From: Candidatus Wolframiiraptor sp.
GTDB lineage: Archaea; Thermoproteota; Nitrososphaeria_A; Caldarchaeales; Wolframiiraptoraceae
NCBI GenBank assembly: GCA_003660635.1
Contig: QMUP01000075.1
Span: forward strand, 1 to 5,459
Direction of reading: 5' to 3'
DNA: 5,459 bases
Shown here: positions 1 to 4,438 of the stretch, one piece after another
How the letters are laid out: every line of letters starts with the position of its first letter
Numbering within the stretch: position 1 is the stretch's first letter
Made by a program: the position numbers and the translations under genes
The notes under the pieces: generated by a model
Databases searched by the model: none
Told to the model about the DNA's origin: nothing
The model's input: only the letters and a program-made list of their open reading frames with translations

Positions 1-167
1 AAGAAACCCATATAGTACGTATTATTGAGCTTCTTTTTATCCATTAAATCGCGGCTTTTGCTTTAGAAAATCAGATCGGGTATCACTCATCATTCGCTGG
101 GTCAGTAATACCCGCTCTCATCACGTCCAATAGCACCTTGTAAAAACTGTGATTAAAGGGTTGTCCC

Positions 168-662
168 CTAGAATTTGTAGCCTATCTTCCTTAAGAACTC
201 CCTCCTCTTCTGGATGTCTGCCTCGGCCTCGATCCCCTTAGGCTTGTATCCATCGACCACGCCTATTACCCCCCTCCCCTGAGAGGTTTCGGCCACGAGT
301 ATTTGGAGCGGGTTGGCGGTCGCCGCTAGGATCGTGCAAACCTCGGGAACGCTCTTTAGACGTTGCATTACGTTGATTGGATACATGTCGCGCATGAAAA
401 TGATGAAGGTGTGGCCGCAGCCTATCCTGTAAAGCGTGTCGGCGGCAAGCTTCCTCAGTTCCTCGTCGGTTCCCTCATGTCTGATTAGGCAGGGGCCGCT
501 TGCTTCCGCGAATGCCAGGCCGAATTTTGCCCCCGGAACGGTGTTGACTATTGCCTCGTAGATGTCCTCCACGCTCTTGATGAAGTGGGTTACCCCAAAG
601 ACCACGTTACAGCCTTCCGGGATCTTAACCTCCACGATCTCAAACCTTATCTCGGCATCCAT
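168..662 (-). CDS. Adenosine-specific kinase (PF04008 family)
   Basis: A 164-residue protein that matches the small, single-domain archaeal/bacterial family PF04008 over its whole length; the usual size is about 160-165 residues. I recognise the family by GVTHFIKSVEDIYEA (residues 23-37), KFGLAFAEASGPCLIRHEG (46-64), the GHTFIIFMRDMYPINV block (83-98), the ATANPLQILVAET segment (114-126) and GRGVIGVVDG (129-138). Work on the Pyrobaculum homologue PAE2307 found adenosine-specific kinase activity and a stably phosphorylated histidine. His26, His62 and His84 are the candidate histidines here, but I cannot say which one is used. The protein has no signal peptide or membrane segment and is presumably cytosolic, probably in nucleoside salvage (inference). 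The ATG at 662 has no Shine-Dalgarno site, but an AT-rich box lies about 29 bases upstream, which suggests a leaderless mRNA. It is separated by 297 bp from the upstream minus-strand gene, so it is probably transcribed alone. Family assignment is firm; physiological role is not. Confidence 0.93.
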   Translation of the reverse strand: MDAEIRFEIVEVKIPEGCNVVFGVTHFIKSVEDIYEAIVNTVPGAKFGLAFAEASGPCLIRHEGTDEELRKLAADTLYRIGCGHTFIIFMRDMYPINVMQRLKSVPEVCTILAATANPLQILVAETSQGRGVIGVVDGYKPKGIEAEADIQKRREFLRKIGYKF

Positions 663-686
663 GTGCCTAAAAAGAACATCTTAGGG

Positions 687-696
687 AATAAATATT
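687..696 (-). promoter_or_regulatory. TATA-like box for the adenosine-specific kinase
   Basis: On the minus strand this reads AATATTTATT. Its centre is about 29 bases before the kinase ATG at 662. Archaeal TATA boxes sit about 25-27 bases before the transcription start, so the transcript would start within a few bases of the ATG. That fits the absence of a Shine-Dalgarno sequence (the bases before the ATG read TTTTTAGGCAC). Assigned by sequence and spacing only. Confidence 0.5.
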
Positions 697-753
697 CTCA
701 CCGATGGAGGGAATAAGTTTTCCAGTGGACGGTTTTCGGGTGAGGGTTCATCG

Positions 754-761
754 CTTATAAG
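754..761. promoter_or_regulatory. Palindromic TATA-like box CTTATAAG
   Basis: CTTATAAG is a good match to the archaeal TATA consensus and is identical on both strands, so it could serve either direction. On the plus strand it would start a transcript near 783-785, giving a leader of roughly 28 bases before the GTG at 812. On the minus strand it would start near 731, giving a leader of about 70 bases for the kinase, which has a better placed box nearby. It also contains the first in-frame stop (TAA 758-760) of the frame that runs 704-946, so promoter and coding interpretations of this stretch compete. Confidence 0.35.
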
Positions 762-811
762 TCCGTTTAGAAACGAAGAAGTAGACTCCTTCGGAAAATT
801 TAGATACATAT

Positions 812-946
812 GTGGAGGCGATTACCTATAAACCTCTTTTCACGGATGACGTTATCGGGAAACTGATGGAGAGGGAAAAGAAGGGCGTCATCGAGATCGG
901 GGCAAGGCAGCATCCATACGAGTTCCAGCTTTACTTCGACATCTAG
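812..946 (+). CDS. Possible small protein, or 3' remnant of a decayed gene (unrecognised)
   Basis: An open frame of 44 codons from GTG 812 to TAG 944-946, followed directly by an in-frame TGA. The product includes the stretches AITYKPLFTDDVIGKLMERE and GVIEIGARQHPYEFQLYFDI, which read like folded protein. Codon choice (GAG, AGG, AAG, ATC, TTC, GAC) matches the firm genes in this window. I do not recognise the family. It runs convergent to the polyprenyl synthase, 13 bp from that gene's stop. No Shine-Dalgarno site precedes the GTG; a CTTATAAG box lies about 55 bases upstream, and an internal ATG is at 866. The same frame continues upstream to ATG 704 with protein-like sequence but is broken by TAA at 758 and TAG at 782, so this may instead be the tail of an inactivated gene of about 80 codons. 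Low confidence that a protein is made. Confidence 0.3.
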   Translation: MEAITYKPLFTDDVIGKLMEREKKGVIEIGARQHPYEFQLYFDI

Positions 947-959
947 TGATCCGCCATCA

Positions 960-2018
960 TTAATACTCCCTAGTTATCAGGAAATCTGCTAAAGCTTCGA
1001 GTTTTCTTCTATCGTCATTTTCGGGGAGGCATTTTCTCAGAATTCTAAGCGCTTCTTCGGCGAGTTGCTTGGAGACCTCTTTCGCATATTCTATGCTACC
1101 TGCTTTTTTCATAAGAGTTATCGCTTCTCTGATAAGCGCCTTGTCGGCAGTCCTCTTATTCAAGATTTCCAAGAGCCTCTTCGACTCATTCGCCGGGAGA
1201 TTTCTTAACGCATGTATTACCATTAGGGTTCTCTTTCCCTCAGTTATGTCCCCGCCGATCTCCTTACCATATTTCGCTTCATCCCCAATCAGGTTCAATA
1301 CGTCATCTTGAATCTGAAATGCGACGGCGATCAGTTCCGCGAACCTTTCAAGATCTCTTATCTTCTCTTCAGGGACATCCGCCATTATCGCCGCGATCTT
1401 GGCCGAGAATCCCGCGAGCGCTCCGGTTTTGAATAACGTCATCTGGAGGTATTGTTTCTCATCTATTTCTGGAACGAGTCCTCGATGCCATGTGATGTCC
1501 ATTGCTTGACCGAAACTTAGCTTGAGCATGGTTTTCACATATTCTTCAAGAATTGCCAGCTTCTTTTCCCGGGAGACATTTAACTTATCGAGAACTAGGA
1601 GCGGGAGATAATACATGGTGTTGCCCATGTTTATCGCTATATCTTCTCCATAGATCCTATGTATGCAGGGTCTCCCCCTCCTGAACTCGCTCTCATCCTC
1701 CACATCGTCAACGGCTAGTGTTCCATTATGGATCACCTCGGGTATTATGGAAAGTGGCGCTATCTCCTCCGCCTTTCTCCCCAACGCCTCATAGATCATG
1801 AGCATTAACGCCGGTCTCCACCTCTTGCCGCCGCGATCCATGAGGTCCCAGAAGGGCTCGAATATCCCCTTGTTTATCGACTCGGGTTCATAACGATAAT
1901 CGGCTTTTCCTAACAATTCCTCCAACCCCTTCTCATCCACTTTCCTCGGGACATATTTTTCAAGCATCTTATTGACGAGCCTAGCATAGTTTGAGAGGAT
2001 TTCCGATATTTTCTCCAT
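960..2018 (-). CDS. Polyprenyl diphosphate synthase (geranylgeranyl diphosphate synthase-like)
   Basis: A 352-residue trans-isoprenyl diphosphate synthase, which condenses isopentenyl diphosphate onto allylic diphosphates. In archaea the product feeds ether-lipid and sometimes quinone side-chain synthesis. Visible motifs in order: GGKRWRP (63-69), EVIHNGTLAVDDVED with the first aspartate-rich motif D104-D105-x-x-D108, RRGRP (113-117), GQAMDI (170-175), KTG (197-199), FQIQDDVLN with the second motif at D238-D239, and GGDITEGKRT (255-264). The second motif ends in Asn242 rather than Asp. The residue five before the first motif is Gly99 where Sulfolobus-type enzymes have an aromatic, and HNGTL..DD.ED, RRG and D.TEGK resemble eukaryotic (type III) geranylgeranyl synthases, so product length is uncertain. 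It is soluble, with all catalytic motifs present. ATG 2018 has no convincing Shine-Dalgarno site. It lies 62 bp downstream of the nitroreductase and may be co-transcribed or use its own AT-rich promoter near 2050-2068. Confidence 0.93.
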   Translation of the reverse strand: MEKISEILSNYARLVNKMLEKYVPRKVDEKGLEELLGKADYRYEPESINKGIFEPFWDLMDRGGKRWRPALMLMIYEALGRKAEEIAPLSIIPEVIHNGTLAVDDVEDESEFRRGRPCIHRIYGEDIAINMGNTMYYLPLLVLDKLNVSREKKLAILEEYVKTMLKLSFGQAMDITWHRGLVPEIDEKQYLQMTLFKTGALAGFSAKIAAIMADVPEEKIRDLERFAELIAVAFQIQDDVLNLIGDEAKYGKEIGGDITEGKRTLMVIHALRNLPANESKRLLEILNKRTADKALIREAITLMKKAGSIEYAKEVSKQLAEEALRILRKCLPENDDRRKLEALADFLITREY

Positions 2019-2051
2019 GCCCTCTGCCCGGGAGAATTCTGTTGGAGGTGT

Positions 2052-2068
2052 AAATTAAGATTTAATTT
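2052..2068. repeat. AT-rich perfect inverted repeat in the promoter region of the polyprenyl synthase
   Basis: Plus strand AAATTAA-GAT-TTAATTT: two perfect 7-base arms with a 3-base centre, 34-50 bases before the synthase ATG at 2018 and 13 bases past the nitroreductase stop. On the minus strand it overlaps the best TATA-like stretch (CTTAATTTA, centre about 2054), which would give a short leader of about 10 bases. It could be an operator overlapping the TATA box, a weak hairpin, or simply AT-rich promoter DNA. The symmetry is seen directly; a function is inference. Confidence 0.4.
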
Positions 2069-2080
2069 CCGGAAACTTCA

Positions 2081-2854
2081 CTAAAACTTGAGGAGGTTCT
2101 CTTTCAGATATTTCTCGATCGCGTCGTTAATTTTCTTGGAGTGGTCGTCTAGAACGGTCTTCAGTCTCAAATATTCGAGGTATTTTATATCCAATCCCAC
2201 ATATTTTCTCACATATCCCTCGCGTTCCATCGCCCTCTCTAGGGTCTCCAAATATTCGTCGAGTTCCTCATCCGATACATCCTCGTACTTATCTGTCTGA
2301 AAGACTATGTGGAGCGGGAGCCTCGGCCTAAGAGGTGGGAACTCTCCCTTCTCACCTATGCATAGCAAAATGAGGGGGGTTACGCCCCTTGGGAGCTGGA
2401 AGAGTTCGGCGAACTCCCTTGGATAAACTAGGGGGTAATCGAGGATCGTGGAGCCATATCCGAGGGCTTCCGCCGCTATCATCATGTTCTCGACGAGGAG
2501 GGCCGAATCGAAGACCGCGAAGATCGACTCGATCGGGTGCTTATCGGTTCTCAAGACGTGATTGTGGCCAAGGAGATCCAGCATGCGGCTCGTCCGATAA
2601 AGATCCGCGCAAATCAGGAAAATCGCCGCGGCATTCTTCACTAGTTCATCCTGGCCCTCGCAGAGATCTGCCACAGCCTTCCTCAGCCCCTCATCCTTCA
2701 CCTGGATTATCGTATATGATTGGAGGTAGGTGGGCGCCCTGACCCCTGCCTTCACGATCATCTCAGCGATCTCATTCCGCATCCTCGAAGGCCTAAAAAT
2801 CCTGATGCTCCTCCGCTCCATCAAGAACTTTAAGATGCTCCTCCGCCTCCGCAA
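2081..2854 (-). CDS. Nitroreductase-family FMN oxidoreductase
   Basis: A 257-residue protein of the nitroreductase superfamily: FMN-dependent, NAD(P)H-using, normally dimeric, acting on varied electron acceptors. Signs of the family are RRSIRIFRP (14-22; the basic FMN-phosphate motif), the helix then RAPTYLQSY (39-47), SALLVENMMIAAEALGYGS (117-135), and LPRGVTPLILLCIGEKGE near residue 180 followed by a proline/arginine-rich stretch. Residues about 195-257 form a charged, probably helical C-terminal extension that I cannot assign to a known subgroup; the substrate is unknown. The start is TTG at 2854, chosen because the helix before RRSIR (ILKFLME) is normal for the fold. GGGGATCC a few bases upstream is a possible ribosome site. 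An ATG at 2821 would begin just before the motif and drop that helix. A TATA-like box at 2886-2894 fits a short leader. It is the first gene of the minus-strand block, upstream of the polyprenyl synthase; the two have no obvious shared pathway. Confidence 0.88.
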   Translation of the reverse strand: MRRRRSILKFLMERRSIRIFRPSRMRNEIAEMIVKAGVRAPTYLQSYTIIQVKDEGLRKAVADLCEGQDELVKNAAAIFLICADLYRTSRMLDLLGHNHVLRTDKHPIESIFAVFDSALLVENMMIAAEALGYGSTILDYPLVYPREFAELFQLPRGVTPLILLCIGEKGEFPPLRPRLPLHIVFQTDKYEDVSDEELDEYLETLERAMEREGYVRKYVGLDIKYLEYLRLKTVLDDHSKKINDAIEKYLKENLLKF

Positions 2855-2885
2855 AGCGGATCCCCTAAAACAGCCCTAAACCCAA

Positions 2886-2894
2886 CTTTTAAAG
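2886..2894 (-). promoter_or_regulatory. TATA-like box for the nitroreductase gene
   Basis: On the minus strand this reads CTTTAAAAG, a good archaeal TATA-box match. Its centre is about 36 bases before the TTG start at 2854, so transcription would begin near 2863-2865 with a leader of about 10 bases. That would leave room for the GGGGATCC ribosome-site candidate only in part. Position and sequence are the only evidence. Confidence 0.5.
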
Positions 2895-2946
2895 AACTAC
2901 GCAAGACTCAAAAACAGCATCATCAAAGTATATCTCCGGAGAATCT

Positions 2947-3018
2947 GCCCGGGTGGCCGAGCGGTTAGGCGGCGGGCTGCAGACCCGCTCTACAGGGGTT
3001 CAAATCCCCTCCCGGGCT
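2947..3018 (+). tRNA. tRNA-Cys (anticodon GCA)
   Basis: A complete 72-base cloverleaf. Acceptor stem GCCCGGG (2947-2953) pairs with CCCGGGC (3011-3017). The D arm has a GCC/GGC stem (2956-2958 with 2968-2970) and GCGGTTA in its loop. The anticodon stem GCGGG (2972-2976) pairs perfectly with CCCGC (2984-2988) around loop CTGCAGA, placing GCA at 2979-2981. The T arm AGGGG-TTCAAAT-CCCCT (2994-3010) is canonical. The discriminator base is T (3018), as expected for cysteine. There is no intron and no encoded CCA; the following bases TTATTTT from 3018 are T-rich and could end transcription. The upstream AAAGTATAT (2925-2933) is only about 18 bases away, closer than a normal TATA box, so the promoter is unresolved. 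The gene is divergent from the nitroreductase and has no functional link with the genes after it. Confidence 0.98.
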
Positions 3019-3052
3019 TATTTTCCCCAAAGACTTCGGAGAACTCTGGAAA

Positions 3053-3478
3053 ATGGTTGCTTTGGATCGGCGTTTGATGATAGTTGTTTCAGTCGTCTTG
3101 GCCTTAGCCCTCGTAGGGTTGGCAACATTATCCCTTCAATTATCAACTCAGACACCCCAGGCAGGGATTACCGTCTCTATTCTTGATAGCCGTGGTAGAT
3201 GTGGGGAGGGAGAGCCGGCCGTAAAGTTGCTGGAGTCTGAGGGCGAATACGTCGTGGTAGGCTTCGAGGAACCCGTCGCGAATCCATGTTATAGACATGT
3301 GATAGAGGAGGTCGAGGTCATTCAGGGAGAACCCTTGAGAATAATCGTGGAGCTGAGGCTTGAGAAGACCTCTGAAGTCTGCATACAATGCCTAGGGCTC
3401 GTGGAGACTAGGCTGAGGATAGGCCGGCTCAGCGATGGCGCCGTGATAACCGTTAATGGCCTCGAAATAGCCGTATAG
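3053..3478 (+). CDS. Small membrane-anchored or secreted protein with four cysteines, unknown function
   Basis: A 141-residue protein I cannot assign to a family. Asp5-Arg6-Arg7 precedes a hydrophobic helix at about residues 8-28, typical of an N-terminal membrane anchor or uncleaved signal, so the rest should face outside the cell. The outer part alternates short hydrophobic stretches with turns (about ITVSIL, YVVVGF, LRIIVELRL, TRLRIG, AVITVNG), consistent with a small beta-sandwich. Its four cysteines all lie in this part: Cys50, Cys79 (in NPCYRH), and Cys110 and Cys113 in a CIQCLG motif. They could form two disulfides or bind a metal. The ATG at 3053 has only a weak GGAG 11 bases upstream; Met9 is an alternative start but would shorten the basic N-terminus. 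Codon use matches the neighbours. It starts 34 bp after the tRNA and ends 41 bp before thrB, so it may share that transcript without being part of threonine synthesis. Confidence 0.75.
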   Translation: MVALDRRLMIVVSVVLALALVGLATLSLQLSTQTPQAGITVSILDSRGRCGEGEPAVKLLESEGEYVVVGFEEPVANPCYRHVIEEVEVIQGEPLRIIVELRLEKTSEVCIQCLGLVETRLRIGRLSDGAVITVNGLEIAV

Positions 3479-3503
3479 CAAATCTTTTCTCAGACCACAT
3501 CTT

Positions 3504-3520
3504 TAGCCTACTCAAGGCTA
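3504..3520 (+). other. Short perfect hairpin ending at the thrB start codon
   Basis: TAGCCT-ACTCA-AGGCTA: a 6-bp stem with a 5-base loop, whose last base is the A of the thrB ATG. No Shine-Dalgarno sequence precedes this start. If the mRNA includes this leader, the stem could affect initiation; if thrB were leaderless it would not form. The pairing is exact, but a stem this short arises by chance often, so a role is inference. Confidence 0.3.
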
Positions 3521-4431
3521 TGAGGCTGAGGGCTCCGGCGACCTCGGCAAACCTAGGTCCCGGGTTCGACGTCTTCGGCATGGCGTTAAAGGAGCCATAT
3601 GACCTGTTGGAGGCCGAGAAGCTCCCGGAGAAAGTGGTCCAATTAGAGCTGGTCGAGGGCTATCCAATACCCCTAAAACCTGAGGAAAATACGGGCGGAT
3701 ACGTGGCCCTAGAGATGATGAATGACTTCGATATCAGGGGCGGCGTCAAGTTCAGGATCTGGAAGAACATTAAGCCCGGAAGCGGGCTGGGGAGCTCGGC
3801 GGCGACCGCGGCAGCAGCGGCCTATGCCATGAACAAGCTCTATGACCTCGGTTTATCGACCCAAAAACTGGTCGAATACGCCGCGAGGGGGGAACTCGTC
3901 TCGGCAGGCGCCGCCCATGTAGATAACGTTGCCTCGGCGATCTACGGCGGCTTCATCATAATCTCCTCTAGAAACCCGTTGAGGATATATTCCGTAACGC
4001 CTCCAAGCGATCTCGGCGTCGTCGTTGTTTTGCCGGATGTAGAGAAGGGTTCTACGAGGAGGGCGAGGGAAGTCCTCCCAAGCTCTATCCCGCTTCAGAA
4101 GCTCGTCCATAACGTCGGAGCAGCCTCGGTCCTCGCCGCGGGGATGGCCTTAGGAGACTTGGAGATGATTAAAGAGGGGATGAGAGACGCCGTTGTCGAG
4201 CCTGCGAGAAGTGGAGCGGGCATAATCCCAGAGTATGAGGGAGTAAGAGAGCTTGGACGGAGGTTTGGAGCCGGGATCGCCGTGAGTGGCGCGGGGCCGG
4301 CGGTAATAGCAGTAATAGAGAGGGAAAGGCGAGGTAAATTAGCTACCGCGCTTAAGGATTTTTATCAGTCGAGGGGATATGAATGCCTGGTTTACGTAAC
4401 CGAGCCCGGGCCCGGGGTATCTGAGTTCTAG
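3520..4431 (+). CDS. thrB: Homoserine kinase
   Basis: A 303-residue GHMP-superfamily kinase that phosphorylates L-homoserine with ATP to O-phospho-L-homoserine, the fourth step from aspartate to threonine. GHMP motif 1 is PATSANLGPGFDVFG at residues 6-20. Motif 2, the ATP-phosphate loop, is PGSGLGSSAA at 86-95. AAHVDNVASAIYGGF (131-145) is the homoserine-kinase version of the substrate-side region, and motif 3 is SGAGPAVIAV at 256-265. The length is typical (about 300), and no key residue is missing. It is a soluble cytosolic enzyme. Mevalonate kinase and other GHMP relatives are excluded by the SANLGPGFD start, the HVDN motif and the adjacent threonine synthase. Translation starts at ATG 3520, right at the beginning of motif 1 as in homologues; no Shine-Dalgarno site is seen. 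The stop TAG 4429-4431 lies four bases before thrC, so the two are co-transcribed. Confidence 0.96.
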   Translation: MRLRAPATSANLGPGFDVFGMALKEPYDLLEAEKLPEKVVQLELVEGYPIPLKPEENTGGYVALEMMNDFDIRGGVKFRIWKNIKPGSGLGSSAATAAAAAYAMNKLYDLGLSTQKLVEYAARGELVSAGAAHVDNVASAIYGGFIIISSRNPLRIYSVTPPSDLGVVVVLPDVEKGSTRRAREVLPSSIPLQKLVHNVGAASVLAAGMALGDLEMIKEGMRDAVVEPARSGAGIIPEYEGVRELGRRFGAGIAVSGAGPAVIAVIERERRGKLATALKDFYQSRGYECLVYVTEPGPGVSEF

Positions 4432-4438
4432 GGAGGTG
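4432..4438 (+). promoter_or_regulatory. Shine-Dalgarno match overlapping the proposed thrC GTG start
   Basis: GGAGGTG is the strongest complement to the archaeal 16S rRNA 3' end next to any gene here, but it contains the GTG (4436-4438) that is the only standard in-frame start before the zinc ribbon. Used as a ribosome site with normal spacing it would point to CTG at 4445. Either GTG is read by re-initiation after the thrB stop (4429-4431), or a rare CTG start is used. The position is certain; which codon is used is not. Confidence 0.4.

Noticed and set aside
1..167. Short frames in the left edge, such as a 17-codon minus-strand run from a GTG near 138 and a plus-strand tail ending at TAA 45-47
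   Set aside because: They are too short to support, with no homology I recognise and no clear signals. The minus-strand T5 at 142-146 might help end the kinase transcript, but there is no stem and I would not call it a terminator.
782..784. In-frame TAG as a possible pyrrolysine codon in the 704-946 frame
   Set aside because: A TAA at 758 also interrupts the same frame, which pyrrolysine decoding cannot explain, and nothing in the window points to pyrrolysine machinery.
1069..1311. 80-codon plus-strand frame inside the polyprenyl synthase gene
   Set aside because: It is fully antisense to a motif-confirmed gene and its translation is serine/leucine-rich with no recognisable domain.
2389..2742. 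117-codon plus-strand frame inside the nitroreductase gene
   Set aside because: It is antisense to a confirmed gene, and its composition is dominated by Arg, Gly, Pro and Ser, typical of a shadow frame in GC-richer DNA. The 2088-2300 plus-strand frame is rejected for the same reason.
2953..3186. 77-codon plus-strand frame covering the tRNA and the start of the small membrane protein
   Set aside because: It begins inside the tRNA-Cys gene and overlaps the better supported frame at 3053 that has a clear membrane segment.
3143..3388. 81-codon minus-strand frame opposite the four-cysteine protein
   Set aside because: The plus-strand frame has an organised anchor plus beta-rich domain, good codon use and sensible spacing to thrB; the antisense frame shows none of these.
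3853..4110. 85-codon minus-strand frame inside thrB
   Set aside because: It is antisense to a confirmed GHMP kinase, with no start signal or recognisable sequence.
4405..4416. Perfect palindrome CCCGGGCCCGGG near the end of thrB
   Set aside because: It lies in codons for a Pro-Gly-Pro-Gly tail, where GC-rich codon choice produces such symmetry; there is no following T-run, and thrC continues, so it is not a terminator.
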